The notes below the pieces were generated by a model. The model had not been told where the DNA came from and did no database searches. It saw nothing but the letters and a program-made list of their open reading frames with translations. The translations under genes and the position numbers were made by a program. Below, piece by piece: positions 34,320 to 45,200 of a stretch of DNA of 64,000 bases. Origin of the DNA: Eubacteriaceae bacterium. GTDB taxonomy: Bacteria > Bacillota > Clostridia > Oscillospirales > Acutalibacteraceae. Location: NCBI GenBank assembly GCA_021770095.1, contig JAETRQ010000005.1, positions 124,001 to 188,000 on the forward strand, read 5' to 3'. How positions within the stretch are numbered: the first letter of the stretch is position 1; each line of letters starts with the position of its first letter.

Positions 34320-34913
34320 TTATTTATATATCTTCTTTATTCCTGTCAATGCTCCGCCTGATACAGCATCTTCTGCTCCGTCGTCAAATGACAAAACAAG
34401 GTTTTTGTCTCTTTGCTCAATGCTGAGCGTTATTTCATAAGCATTAGGAAGCATTTCTGCTCTTTCAATTTCATTGCAAAGCCACTGTAATTTACTGTCA
34501 AGGAAATCGTCGTTATTCAGATTTGCAAGGAGTTGGAATGATGAAAATTGTTCTTTGAGTTCTTTTGCAAAATTATTTGCAGTATAAGACAAATCTTTGT
34601 TTGAAACGCTGATTGTTACAGTACTGTTTTCAATATCAATATTTGTAATTTCAATTGTAAGGTTTTCAAAAATTGCCTGACCGAGTTTTGTGAATTGCTC
34701 GTGTCCCTTTGAATATGTGATGATTGTTGTAAGTGTCGGTGAATCAACATATTTACCGAGTTTGTCTGTATCAAATTCTTTAAGCGCAGTTTCAACAGTT
34801 TCAACTGTCTTGGTGATATTTTCTTCTGTCATCTCCGCATTAGGTGATGAGCAGCCGGCAAAACTGATTGCAATCATGATTATACATATAGTGATACTGA
34901 GTATTTTTTTCAT
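34320..34913 (-). CDS. Hypothetical lipoprotein
   Basis: A 197-residue exported protein with a type II signal peptide: MKK basic start, a hydrophobic core and lipobox SFAG-C at residue 20. The mature part is alternating helix and strand (VETALKEFDTDKLGKYVDSP..., an ENLTIEITNIDIENSTVTISVSN strand block), similar in layout to clostridial NTF2/DUF5105-like lipoproteins but without a motif I can assign. It is upstream of secA with its own promoter and no terminator between them. Function unknown. Confidence 0.75.
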   Translation of the reverse strand: MKKILSITICIIMIAISFAGCSSPNAEMTEENITKTVETVETALKEFDTDKLGKYVDSPTLTTIITYSKGHEQFTKLGQAIFENLTIEITNIDIENSTVTISVSNKDLSYTANNFAKELKEQFSSFQLLANLNNDDFLDSKLQWLCNEIERAEMLPNAYEITLSIEQRDKNLVLSFDDGAEDAVSGGALTGIKKIYK

Positions 34914-34945
34914 AAAAAGCCCTTCCTTTTATATCATTGTTCTCT

Positions 34946-34974
34946 ATTATATATAATAAAAACTTTTTTGGCAA
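34946..34974 (-). promoter_or_regulatory. Lipoprotein gene promoter
   Basis: TTGCCA (34969-34974), 17 bases, TATAAT (34946-34951) on the minus strand. Confidence 0.6.
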
Positions 34975-35000
34975 TACTAATTAAAATTATTATAAAAAAA

Positions 35001-35029
35001 TTGCATATTGTATTTATATGTGGTATAAT
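35001..35029 (+). promoter_or_regulatory. Promoter of the sugar transferase-lacZ unit
   Basis: TTGCAT (35001-35006), 17 bases, TATAAT (35024-35029), divergent from the lipoprotein promoter. Confidence 0.65.
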
Positions 35030-35095
35030 CAACAGGATTAAACACATTATATTGATATTTTGTATCATTTGACAGGTATCAACAGGGAAGTTGTT

Positions 35096-35713
35096 ATGAA
35101 GGACTTTGTAAAAAAATATTTTCGTGCAATAAAATTTAAAAGGCTTTTTGATATTATTGTATCGTTTATGGCACTTATAGTTTTATCGCCTTTATTTTTA
35201 ATAATATGTATTGCGAATTTGCTGACACCGGATACAAGTGTGTTTTTCTCTCACGAACGCAGGGGAAGACGCGGTAAGCCATTTAAAATTTATAAGTTTC
35301 AGACTATGAGAAACGGAACACCGAATCTCGCTACCGGTCAGTTGGAAAATCCGGAACAGTATATAACAAAAGTAGGCAGATTTTTAAGAAAAACAAGTCT
35401 TGATGAATTGCCGCAGTTGTGGAATATATTAAAAGGCGATATGAGTTTTGTGGGACCCAGACCTCTTATCTCATCTGAAATGAGAGCGCACAGATTAAGA
35501 CTGGAATATGGGGTATACCGTTACAGACCCGGTCTTACAGGTCTTGCACAGATTAACGGCAGAGATGAACTTTCTATTATGAAAAAAGTTAAGTATGATA
35601 AAATTTATTGTGACAACTGGTCGCTGAAACTTGATTTTGCCATACTTATGCGCAGTATTGGCGTGTGTTTGAAACGGGAAGGTTTCAGAGAAGGAACAAT
35701 ACACAGAAGATAA
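35096..35713 (+). CDS. Undecaprenyl-phosphate sugar phosphotransferase (priming glycosyltransferase)
   Basis: A 205-residue bacterial sugar transferase that moves a sugar-1-phosphate from a nucleotide sugar to undecaprenyl phosphate, the first step of capsule or other surface glycan synthesis. It has one N-terminal hydrophobic segment (about 15-37), then the family blocks FFSHERRGRRGKPFKIYKFQTM, RKTSLDELPQLWNILKGDMSFVGPRP and YRPGLTGLAQINGR. It is the short single-domain type. The ATG at 35096 has an AGGGAAG site; an upstream TTG frame extension has no such site. No glycan cluster accompanies it here; galU appears at 63797. Confidence 0.92.
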   Translation: MKDFVKKYFRAIKFKRLFDIIVSFMALIVLSPLFLIICIANLLTPDTSVFFSHERRGRRGKPFKIYKFQTMRNGTPNLATGQLENPEQYITKVGRFLRKTSLDELPQLWNILKGDMSFVGPRPLISSEMRAHRLRLEYGVYRYRPGLTGLAQINGRDELSIMKKVKYDKIYCDNWSLKLDFAILMRSIGVCLKREGFREGTIHRR

Positions 35714-35737
35714 TTTTGAATTGGTTGGAGATGGATT

Positions 35738-38700
35738 ATGGAGAGAAATTTTATTGATGGATATACAGAATGGCAGTCCAATCCTGAGATTGTCGGAGTA
35801 AATAAAATTCCGCATCATGCAACGATGATGCCTTATGACAATTTTGAAGAAGCTAAGAATGCCGACCGTTATGCATCTTCACGCTGTAAACTGCTTAACG
35901 GAAAATGGAAATTTAAACTCTATAAAAATTATGCATACAAACCAACTGATTTTGCTCAGCCTCATTATGATTCACATAACTGGGATACAGTTATTGTGCC
36001 GTGTTCATGGCAGATGCAGGGTTATGACCAAAATCAGTATTGCAATGTCAGATACCCTTGGGAAGGCAGTGAAGACATTTGTCCGCCTAATGCACCGACA
36101 ATGCACAACCCTGTCGGCTGTTATCTTAAAAAAATTAATGTTAACCGGACTCTGCTGTCAAAAAGAGTCGTGCTTTGTTTTGAAGGTGTGGAATCTGCCT
36201 TTTATCTTTACATAAATGGCGAAAGAGTAGGTTATTCGGAATCAACATTCCACCGCAGTGAGTTTGATATTACCAAATATCTTACCGAAGGTTCAAATAC
36301 GATAGGTGTTGAAGTATACCGCTGGTGTACAGGTTCTTGGCTTGAATGTCAGGATATGTGGCGATTGGGCGGTATTTTCCGTGATGTTTATATTTATACA
36401 ACCGAAAAAGAATATATCCGTGATTTTACTATTGTTGCCGAACCTGATGTTACACTCAGTGATGGCTATGCAAAAATAGATGTAAAGACAAACGGAACTT
36501 ATGAAAGTCTAAGCATTGATATGAGTATTCTGGACGCAGACGGTGTGACGGTTGCACTCGATACACAATATGCTGACGAAGACCACAATACTTGTTTAAA
36601 AGCGATTGTTGCGGATGTGAAAACATGGTCTTCGGAAAATCCATATCTTTATACAGTTGTTCTTGTATTGAAAAATAATGGTGTGCCGATTGAATATATA
36701 AGTCAAAAAGTCGGTTTCAGAACGGTTGAAATCAAGGACGGAGTAATACGTATAAACGGAGAACGGGTTGTTTTTAAAGGTACAAACAGGCACGAATTTG
36801 ACTGTAAAACAGGCCGATATATTACAGAAGAGGTAATGCGTTATGATATTGAACTTATGAAAAAGTCAAATATCAACGCAGTCCGTACCTCTCATTATCC
36901 GAATTGCCCAAGATTCCTTGAACTTTGTAACGAATATGGTTTGTATGTAATTGATGAGAACAATATGGAAGCTCACGGTACAAATAATTCTTCGATTATA
37001 GGATGTCCGCAGATTCCGGGTTCCCGTCCTGAGTGGGAAAAGGCATGTATGGACAGAATCAAGGCAACCTATCATCGTGATAAAAATATGTCCTGTGTTG
37101 TCAGCTGGTCACTTGGCAATGAAACGCTCGGCGGTGAAATACCTAAGAAAATGTATAAATTCCTTAAAGATACAGATCAAACAAGATTTGTTCATTATGA
37201 ATGCTACAAAGCAACAAATGAACGTGATCTTTCAGACGTATATTCAAGAATGTATGCACGTCCTATTGATCTTGAGGAATATGCTGTAACCATGCGTGAC
37301 CGCAGACCGTATATCCTTTGTGAATATACTCATGCTATGGGTAATTCCTGCGGTTCAACAGATGAATATACAAGATTGTGGGATAAGTATGCTTGCCTGC
37401 AGGGCGGATTTGTCTGGGATTGGGTTGACCAGAGTATTTTGACAACGGATGAAAACGGAACGGAATATCTTGCTTACGGCGGAGATTTCGGCGAAAATCC
37501 GCATGACGGACACTTTTGCGGCAATGGTTTGTTGTTTGGTGACAGGACTGTTACACCTAAACTTGCAGAAATTAAGAAACTTTATCAGAATGTTGATTTT
37601 AATGCGATCGATGCACAGCGTGGTGTTATCGAGATAAAGAACAAATTTATGTTCACAAATCTTAGTGCGTTTGAACTTTATTGGAAATTGAGTTCAGACA
37701 AAGGTATGTTCTGTGACGGTATACTGAATTTGGATATTGCACCCGGTGAAAAGTCAGTTGTTGACCTTGAACTCAGCAAAGTTACACGCAATGAATGTTA
37801 TCTTGATTTGGAGATAAGAACGAAAGAAAATAACAGCTGGAGTGAGCAGGGTCACGTTGTTGCTTATGAACAATTTGTAATTAATGAGTTTGAAAACACA
37901 TATGATGAACTTGAAACAGATGCTCCGCTGATTGTGAATGACACATATGGCTCACTCAGAATTATCAGTGACGATATTAACATCAGATTTGAAAGAAGAG
38001 AACGCAACCAGCTTTATTCAATCAAGGTAGGCGGAGAAGAACTCTTGCAGGCACCGATGCGCCTGAATTTCTGGAGAGCGCTTACGGATAATGACAGAGG
38101 CAGCCGTGCAGGTTCAAGACTTGGATGTTGGCGTGATGCAGGAGATACACCCGGAATTTTTAATAATACCAAATGGTCAATTCAGAATTATAAAATTTTG
38201 GATGGGGACAAAAAAGTTGTTGTTACCTGTGGTGCAACAATATGTACGCAGCCTGAATGTAAGGCTCAGGTTGTTTATACAATAACTTCAAAGGGGATGG
38301 AGATTGATCTTCAATTCTCACCTGATGATACGCTTCCTGAAATTCCTGAAGTTTCGGTTTTATTTGAACTGCCTAAAGATTTTGAAAATGTAACGTATCT
38401 CGGCAGAGGCCCTGAAGAAAACTATATTGACCGTGCCAACGCCACACGTATCGGTGTGTATAATACGACGGTTAATGATATGTGGGTTGATTATCTCAAA
38501 CCTCAGGAATGCGGCAACAGAACAGGGGTAAGATATGCAACGATTGTCGGAAAGAAAAAGGTATTCTCAGTGATTGCCCAACCGCAAATGGAACTTAATG
38601 TCTGCCATTATCTGCCTAAAGAGGTTGAAGAAGCATGGCATAAAAAAGATTTGCCGGAGTATAACAAAACGGTTGTCCGTCTTATTGCAAGACAGCAGGG

Positions 38701-38797
38701 TGTCGGCGGTTATGACAGTTGGGGTGCACACTGCAATGATATTTATAAGAATAAAACGGATAAGTTGTATCGTTTGAAATTCCAGATAAGGTTTTAG
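35738..38797 (+). CDS. lacZ: Beta-galactosidase, GH2 family
   Basis: Cytoplasmic glycoside hydrolase of 1019 residues with the LacZ layout: jelly-roll sugar-binding domain, two immunoglobulin-like domains around a TIM barrel, and the C-terminal beta-sandwich. The acid/base is E462 in SLGNE and the nucleophile E529 in LCEYTHAMGNS, close to the E. coli positions 461 and 537. The start region FIDGYTEWQSNPEIVGVN is typical. No signal peptide is present, so substrates must be imported; no transporter is adjacent. It follows the sugar transferase after 24 bases. Confidence 0.93.
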   Translation: MERNFIDGYTEWQSNPEIVGVNKIPHHATMMPYDNFEEAKNADRYASSRCKLLNGKWKFKLYKNYAYKPTDFAQPHYDSHNWDTVIVPCSWQMQGYDQNQYCNVRYPWEGSEDICPPNAPTMHNPVGCYLKKINVNRTLLSKRVVLCFEGVESAFYLYINGERVGYSESTFHRSEFDITKYLTEGSNTIGVEVYRWCTGSWLECQDMWRLGGIFRDVYIYTTEKEYIRDFTIVAEPDVTLSDGYAKIDVKTNGTYESLSIDMSILDADGVTVALDTQYADEDHNTCLKAIVADVKTWSSENPYLYTVVLVLKNNGVPIEYISQKVGFRTVEIKDGVIRINGERVVFKGTNRHEFDCKTGRYITEEVMRYDIELMKKSNINAVRTSHYPNCPRFLELCNEYGLYVIDENNMEAHGTNNSSIIGCPQIPGSRPEWEKACMDRIKATYHRDKNMSCVVSWSLGNETLGGEIPKKMYKFLKDTDQTRFVHYECYKATNERDLSDVYSRMYARPIDLEEYAVTMRDRRPYILCEYTHAMGNSCGSTDEYTRLWDKYACLQGGFVWDWVDQSILTTDENGTEYLAYGGDFGENPHDGHFCGNGLLFGDRTVTPKLAEIKKLYQNVDFNAIDAQRGVIEIKNKFMFTNLSAFELYWKLSSDKGMFCDGILNLDIAPGEKSVVDLELSKVTRNECYLDLEIRTKENNSWSEQGHVVAYEQFVINEFENTYDELETDAPLIVNDTYGSLRIISDDINIRFERRERNQLYSIKVGGEELLQAPMRLNFWRALTDNDRGSRAGSRLGCWRDAGDTPGIFNNTKWSIQNYKILDGDKKVVVTCGATICTQPECKAQVVYTITSKGMEIDLQFSPDDTLPEIPEVSVLFELPKDFENVTYLGRGPEENYIDRANATRIGVYNTTVNDMWVDYLKPQECGNRTGVRYATIVGKKKVFSVIAQPQMELNVCHYLPKEVEEAWHKKDLPEYNKTVVRLIARQQGVGGYDSWGAHCNDIYKNKTDKLYRLKFQIRF

Positions 38798-38813
38798 TTT
38801 ATAAAAATTTAAC

Positions 38814-38842
38814 TTGACTTTTTCTCTTAAAAGGAATATAAC
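38814..38842 (+). promoter_or_regulatory. Promoter of the radical SAM gene
   Basis: TTGACT (38814-38819), 17 bases, TATAAC (38837-38842), starting 16 bases after the lacZ stop. Confidence 0.65.
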
Positions 38843-38903
38843 TTTAATGTATCTTGGCAAAAATGAATGCCATCGTATTTGATGGGAATAAGAGAGGATT
38901 ATA

Positions 38904-40331
38904 ATGAAATCTATTAAAGAGGCAGCAATGGCGGTAGCAATTAAAGAAGCCATTAAATATGCAAGAAAAGATTTTAATAAAAACGCACCTAAGATTTTAA
39001 GCCTTCTTGAGATGGCAGATGTTAAAAAGGTAAACAGAAGTACTTATGCCGGTCTTCATAAGGTTATTGGTGATCCGAATAACAATTGGATGATTTTTGC
39101 AAAAAAACTTATTTGTGATACAAATATAAATGTAGTTGAAAAATTAGTCCCACCGGCACTTAATGTTGCTATCAACAGTTATTCAAAGCGTATGAAAGCG
39201 ATTGAAGAACACGGTTGTAATGTTCCTTGGGCAATACTTATGGACCCGACTGCTGCATGCAATCTCAAATGTAAAGGCTGCTGGGCAGCAGAATACGGTA
39301 AAAACAGCCAGCTTGATTATGAAACACTTTCAAGAATAATCAGAGAGGCGAAAGAACTCGGTACATATATGTTCCTTTATACAGGCGGTGAGCCGACAAT
39401 AAGAAGGAACGATTTAATGCGTATCTGCCGTGAAAATCCGGATTGTGTTTTCATGAGTTTCACGAACGGTACTCTTATTGATGACAGTTATGCGGATGAA
39501 ATCGGTGAAGTCGGCAATTTCATTCCTGCATTTTCAATTGAAGGTTATGAAGAAGATAATGACTTCAGACGCGGTGACGGAACTTTCAAAAAGTGTACTG
39601 CTGCAATGAAACGTCTTAAGGACAGAGGTATTCCTTTTGGTGCTTCACTCTGTTATACCAGCAAAAACACAGATGTTCTTTCATCTGATGAATATATGGA
39701 TTGGCTTATTGATCAGGGTGTTTTATTTGCATGGTTCTTTACATATATGCCAACAGGTAACGGTGCAGTTACAGAACTTATGGTTTCACCCGAACAAAGA
39801 GCAACTATGTATAAAAAAATGCATGAATGGAGAGAGACGAAGCCTATTTTTGCACTGGACTTCTGGAATGATGGTGAATATGTTCAGGGCTGTATTGCTG
39901 GCGGACGCCATTATTTCCATATCAATGCAAACGGTGACTGTGAACCTTGTGCATTTGTGCATTATTCAAATGTGAATATTAAAGAATGTTCGGTTCTTGA
40001 TGCTCTTAAGAGTCCGCTCTTTATGGCTTACAAGAAAAATCAGCCGTTTAATAACAATATGCTCCGTCCGTGTCCGGTTCTTGACAATCCGGGTGCAATC
40101 AGTAAAATGGTAGCAGAAACAAATGCTTATTCAACTGAGATGGAAAATCCTGAAAGTGCAAATGAATTGTTTGAAAAAACAATTGCTGCTGCAAAGGCGT
40201 GGAAAGTTAAGGCGGACGAATTGTTTGACCGTGACAAGTTCCTTGCAAATCACATTAAAGACGAAAATATGTATAACTTTGAAATTCCTGATGAAGAAAG
40301 ACTTTTCAGCGAATTTGAAAAAACAGAGTAA
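38904..40331 (+). CDS. Radical SAM protein with SPASM-type C-terminal cluster region
   Basis: A 475-residue protein. A helical N-terminal extension of about 110 residues precedes the radical SAM domain: C119-x3-C123-x2-C126 (CNLKCKGC), then LYTGGEPTIRRND and a barrel with SIEG. After residue 330 come further cysteines (QGCIAGG, CEPCAF and RPCPVL) typical of SPASM auxiliary Fe-S clusters. SPASM enzymes modify peptides or proteins or make lipids, and no precursor peptide was found next to it. It is a single-gene unit with its own promoter and terminator. Substrate unknown. Confidence 0.85.
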   Translation: MKSIKEAAMAVAIKEAIKYARKDFNKNAPKILSLLEMADVKKVNRSTYAGLHKVIGDPNNNWMIFAKKLICDTNINVVEKLVPPALNVAINSYSKRMKAIEEHGCNVPWAILMDPTAACNLKCKGCWAAEYGKNSQLDYETLSRIIREAKELGTYMFLYTGGEPTIRRNDLMRICRENPDCVFMSFTNGTLIDDSYADEIGEVGNFIPAFSIEGYEEDNDFRRGDGTFKKCTAAMKRLKDRGIPFGASLCYTSKNTDVLSSDEYMDWLIDQGVLFAWFFTYMPTGNGAVTELMVSPEQRATMYKKMHEWRETKPIFALDFWNDGEYVQGCIAGGRHYFHINANGDCEPCAFVHYSNVNIKECSVLDALKSPLFMAYKKNQPFNNNMLRPCPVLDNPGAISKMVAETNAYSTEMENPESANELFEKTIAAAKAWKVKADELFDRDKFLANHIKDENMYNFEIPDEERLFSEFEKTE

Positions 40332-40353
40332 ATTCAAAATGACAATAGTCAAT

Positions 40354-40385
40354 AGCGTGCAGAGTATAACTTTGCACGCTTTTTG
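40354..40385 (+). terminator. Terminator after the radical SAM gene
   Basis: Eight-bp stem AGCGTGCA/TGCACGCT (40354-40361 and 40373-40380) with an 11-base loop, followed by TTTT. Confidence 0.88.
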
Positions 40386-40426
40386 CGATTTTTATTTTTA
40401 TTTTTATTTAACGGAGAGATAATTTT

Positions 40427-41704
40427 ATGAATACAGGCATACTGTGTGCAATGATTGTTTTGGTGCTTTTCAGTGGCTTTTTTTCGGGTGCTGAGACTTC
40501 ATTTTCTTCACTCAATAAAGTGAAACTTAAGGCAAAAATGAAAGATGGAAAGCCAAACAAAAAGATTAAGCGTGCACTCGAATTGTCCGAAAATTATGAT
40601 GTTGTCCTTTCAACAGTACTGATTGGCAATAATATTGTTAACATTGCCTGTACTTCACTTGCAACGTTGTTCTTTACAGGTTTGCTTGGTGACAACAGTG
40701 ATCTTGGTGCAACCGTATCAACAATCGTTATGACTATTGTTGTACTTATCTTTGGTGAAGTAACACCGAAAACATTTGCAAAAGAAAGGGCAGAAAGTGT
40801 TGCAATTGCAATTGCACCTATTGTTAAGTTTTTTATTGTTATTTTCACACCGCTGAACTTTTTCTTCCGCGGCTGGAAATTTCTTATGAATAAAGTCTTT
40901 AAGTCAAGCGGTATTGATACCGTTACAGAAGAAGAACTGAAAACTTATGTTGATGAGGCGCATACCGGCGGAGAAATTGATGAAAACGAGAGTGAACTTA
41001 TCCGCTCTTCCATTGAGTTTGATGATATTGATGTTGGTGATATTCTTGTGCCGAGGGTCGATGTTGAGGCAGTTGATAAGTATGCTCCGTTAAATGAGAT
41101 TGAGCGTGTATTCAATTCAACAAATTTCAGCCGTCTGCCGGTGTATATTGATGATATAGATAATATCGTCGGTGTTATCCATCAGCGTGATTTTGAATCA
41201 GCCAGAAAACGAAATCTGAAATCTTTAAGAACAATTTTAAAACCTGTTCCTATGGTTTCACCTGATACTAAAATTTCAAAACTGCTCAGAATTCTTCAAA
41301 AAAATAAAACACATCTGGCTGTTGTGATTGATGAGTTCGGCGGAACAGAGGGTATTGTTACACTTGAAGACATTCTTGAAGAACTTGTCGGTGAAATCTG
41401 GGATGAACACGATGAAGTTCAAAATGATATTGAAGAGATTGGAAAAAATGAATATATCGTTCAGGGCAGCATGTCCATTTTTGATTTTTACGAGTTCTTT
41501 AATATCCATAAAGAAGAAAAAGAAGTATCCACAGTCAATGGCTGGATAATGAAAAATACTGATAAAATTCCGCAGGTGGACGATACTTTTGATTATGACA
41601 ATTTATCTGCGCTTGTGCTGACAGTTGACGGTAAAAGGGCAGAAGAAATAAAAATAACAGTTAAGGAAGATAATTATGTTTCTGAACAGGAAGAAACAAT
41701 TTAA
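40427..41704 (+). CDS. CNNM/CorC-type membrane transporter (hemolysin C family)
   Basis: A 425-residue membrane protein: DUF21 domain with three to four helices (residues 1-190; FFSGAETSFSSLNK near the start, FGEVTPKTFAKE near 105-117), a CBS pair (about 205-330; LVPRVDVEAVD and VIDEFGGTEGIVTLEDILEELVGEIWDEHD), and a CorC_HlyC domain (345-420). Homologues are implicated in Mg/Co efflux or Mg uptake; the hemolysin name is historical. A GGAGAG site lies 9 bases before the ATG. The downstream pth gene overlaps by 29 bases. Confidence 0.9.
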   Translation: MNTGILCAMIVLVLFSGFFSGAETSFSSLNKVKLKAKMKDGKPNKKIKRALELSENYDVVLSTVLIGNNIVNIACTSLATLFFTGLLGDNSDLGATVSTIVMTIVVLIFGEVTPKTFAKERAESVAIAIAPIVKFFIVIFTPLNFFFRGWKFLMNKVFKSSGIDTVTEEELKTYVDEAHTGGEIDENESELIRSSIEFDDIDVGDILVPRVDVEAVDKYAPLNEIERVFNSTNFSRLPVYIDDIDNIVGVIHQRDFESARKRNLKSLRTILKPVPMVSPDTKISKLLRILQKNKTHLAVVIDEFGGTEGIVTLEDILEELVGEIWDEHDEVQNDIEEIGKNEYIVQGSMSIFDFYEFFNIHKEEKEVSTVNGWIMKNTDKIPQVDDTFDYDNLSALVLTVDGKRAEEIKITVKEDNYVSEQEETI

Positions 41705-42281
41705 TAACAGTTCATATGATTTTATTATTGCCGGTTTGGGAAATCCCGGTGCCAAGTATGAAATGACGAGGCATAATGCCGGATTTCTTGCTATGGACCT
41801 TTTGGCGATTGAAGAAAATATCAATATAAAAAAACTCAAGTTTCATTCGCTGGTTGCTGATGTTGTGATTGACGGCAAAAGATGCCTTGTGATGAAACCG
41901 CAGACAATGATGAATAACAGCGGCGAAGCAATTGGCGAGGCTGCAAAGTTTTTCAAAGTGCCTGCTGAAAATGTGATTATTGTATATGATGATATTTCAC
42001 TTGATGTCGGTCAGACAAGGATAAGACGCAAAGGTTCTGCAGGCGGTCATAACGGAATAAAGAGTATTATATCTCATCTCGCAAGCGAGAATTTCCCAAG
42101 AGTAAAAGTCGGTGTCGGAAAAAAGCCTAATCCCGAATATGATCTTGTTTCATGGGTGCTTGGGAAATTTCCGAAAGAACAAGAAAAAAATTTGAAATCT
42201 GCTTTGGAAAATTCCACAAAGGCAGTCCGATTGATTGTCAGCGGTGAAATTGATAAAGCAATGAATTTATATAATTCTTAA
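41676..42281 (+). CDS. pth: Peptidyl-tRNA hydrolase
   Basis: Releases tRNA from dropped-off peptidyl-tRNA. The 201 residues include IAGLGNPGAKYEMTRHNAGF with the catalytic His, MKPQTMMNNSGEA, YDDISLDVGQTRIRRKGSAGGHNGIKSI and the WVLGKFPKEQE end. About 13 extra N-terminal residues precede the core; the ATG at 41676 has AAGGAAG upstream, inside the transporter gene, so coupling is likely. The pth-mfd-yqfC/D order resembles the pth-mfd-spoVT region of Bacillus and many Clostridia. Confidence 0.95.
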   Translation: MFLNRKKQFNNSSYDFIIAGLGNPGAKYEMTRHNAGFLAMDLLAIEENINIKKLKFHSLVADVVIDGKRCLVMKPQTMMNNSGEAIGEAAKFFKVPAENVIIVYDDISLDVGQTRIRRKGSAGGHNGIKSIISHLASENFPRVKVGVGKKPNPEYDLVSWVLGKFPKEQEKNLKSALENSTKAVRLIVSGEIDKAMNLYNS

Positions 42282-42294
42282 AAGGAGAAATAGG

Positions 42295-45200
42295 ATGTCC
42301 TGTTTTTCAAATGAATTTAATAAGAGTAAAGAATTTATAAGCCTCAGTCAGAGTATTGATAAGCATCGTGCTCCGGTTGGGGCTATCGGTCTCTCAGATG
42401 TCAGCAAGTGTTTTTTAATTCATTCTCTCTGTGAGAAAGGGAATAAAGCATTTGTGATTACTGCGGACGAGGCAACTGCCGTTAAGGTTCAGGAGAGTCT
42501 CTCAACGCTTCAGGATGGGGTTTTGCTTTATCCGTCAAGAGAGATGACTTTTGTTGAAGTTGCGGGTGTCAGCCATGAGTTTGAGCATATCAGATTAGGT
42601 GTTCTGTCAAGAATCCTGCATGGGGATTACTCTGCTGTAGTTATGTCTGTAAATGCCGCACTGCAATATACAATGCCGCCGCAGGAATTAAGAGCAAAAA
42701 CTTTTTCTATTTCAGTCGATGATACTGTTCATATTGATGATTTATCCAAAAAGTTGGTTTTTGCAGGGTATACAAAATATGACCAGGTTGACGGAACAAG
42801 TCAGTTTGCAATCCGTGGCGGAATTATTGATTTGTTCCCTCCGTTTCTTGATGAACCTGTGAGAATTGAATTGTGGGGCGATACGGTTGACACAATATCG
42901 TTATTCGACATTTATACACAGCGTAGAAATAAAAAATTAGACAGTATTGAAATTACACCTGCAAGTGAAGTTCTGTTTGATGATAATCAGAAGTTGATTG
43001 ATAAAATTGAGACTGTTGCAAAGTCATTAAAAGGCAAAGCAATAAAGGCAAGAGAAAAACTCTATGCTGATTGTGACAAATTGCGTGAAGGTACATCACT
43101 GAATTGTCTTGATAAATATCTGCCGCTGTGTTATGACTCAAAAGGCATTTTTGATTATTTTGAAGGTAATCTTTTTGTGTTTGAAAGTGCAAAGGTGAAA
43201 GAACGCTGCATTAAGCATGAAAAGTTAAATCTTGAGGATTTAAAATGGTTTGTTGAAGACGGAACATTGTGTAAAGGTCTTGATAAGTTCAGTCTGTCAT
43301 TTGACGAACTTGTATGTTTGTATGAGCAAAACAAAGCGATTTATCTTGATTCGCTTCCACGCGGAAGTTTTGATACGCCTGTAAATCATCTTGCAAATTT
43401 TGTTGTACAGAGTTTTAATGCTTGGAACGGTACGTTGTCGCAACTTAAGGATGAACTTTTTGGTTTAGTCAAAGGCGGATATACCGTGTGTATAATGGCG
43501 GGTACTGCCCGTGGTGCAAAAGCACTTTGTGATGATATAATCGATATGGGGTATGATGCCGTATTCTTTGAAAAAATCCCCAATGCTTTTCAGTTAAATC
43601 GGATTCATGTTATTCCGGGAACAATGTTTGCAGGATTTCGTTCAAGTGAGATAAAATTTGCCCTTATAACATATTCAAAATCATCTCAGGCAAAGAAAAA
43701 GCATAAAAAAGTATCATCAAAAAATGCCATCCATTCACTGGATGAACTCAGTGTAGGTGATTATATTGTCCACAATATTCACGGTATAGGTATTTTTGAA
43801 GGTATAAATGCACTTGAAATCAATAAGGTAAAAAAAGATTATATTAAAATAAGTTACGCAAAGGGGGATACACTCTATGTCCCTGTAACGCAGCTTGATT
43901 TGGTTTCAAAATATATCGGACCAAAGGAAGATACAAAAGTAAAAATAAATCGGCTCGGCGGTACAGAGTGGAAAAAGACAAAAGCAAAAGTGCGTTCTTC
44001 TGTAAAAGATATGGCAAAGGAACTGATTGCTCTTTATGCAAAACGAATGAGTACCCCGGGTTATGCTTTTATGGAAGATACTGACCTTCAGCGCGACTTT
44101 GAACTCAGATTCGAATATGAAGAAACAGACGATCAGCTGAGGTGTGCTGAAGAGATAAAAAGGGATATGCAGCGTAAAGCACCTATGGATAGACTGCTTT
44201 GCGGAGATGTTGGTTTCGGTAAAACAGAAGTTGCACTCAGAGCAGTATTCAAATGCGTTGTAGAGGGCAAGCAGTGTGCAATCCTTGTTCCGACCACTGT
44301 CCTTGCAATGCAGCATTTTCGTACAGCACTCAAAAGATTTGAAACATATCCGATTCATGTTGAAATGGTGTCCCGTTTTGTTACACCTGCCAAACAGAAA
44401 GAAATATTAAAACGTCTTGCAGACGGCAATGTTGATGTTCTTATCGGTACGCATAAATTGCTGGGCAAAAATATTCAGTTCAAGGATTTAGGTTTGCTGA
44501 TTGTTGACGAAGAACAGCGGTTTGGTGTTGCTCAAAAAGAAAAAATCAAAGAAAAATTCCCTCGTGTTGATGTCCTTACCCTATCTGCTACTCCGATTCC
44601 TCGTACACTGAATATGGCTATGAGCGGTATCAGAGATATGAGCCTTCTGGAAGAGGCACCCGGTGAACGACAGCCGGTTCAGACATATGTTGTTGAATAT
44701 GACAATGATATTGTTGTTGAGGCAATGGAGAGAGAAATTAACAGAGGCGGTCAATGTTACTATCTCCATAATAATGTTGAAACGATTGAACATAAAGCAA
44801 TGCAGATAAAAAAGGCTTTGCCTGAGGCAAGGGTAGGTATTGCTCACGGAAAAATGACGGAAGAGAAATTATCGTCGGTCTGGAAAGATTTGCTGAGCGG
44901 TGATATTGATATTCTCGTCTGCACCACGATTATTGAAACAGGTGTTGATGTTCCGAACTGCAATACCCTTATCATTGAAAATGCAGACCGTATGGGACTT
45001 GCCCAACTGCATCAGATTAGAGGAAGAGTCGGCAGGTCATCAAGAAGGGCCTATGCTTATTTTACTTTTACCCGTGGTAAAGAACTGACAGATATTGCAA
45101 AGCGAAGGCTTGAGGCGATACGTGAATATACCGAATTCGGTTCCGGATTTAAAATTGCATTGCGCGACTTGGAAATCCGAGGCGCAGGTTCAATACTCGG

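Noticed and set aside
34320-34913. secA regulator SecM-like arrest peptide
   Set aside because: It lies upstream of secA but is a lipoprotein with a long mature domain, no arrest motif at its end, and secA has its own promoter between.
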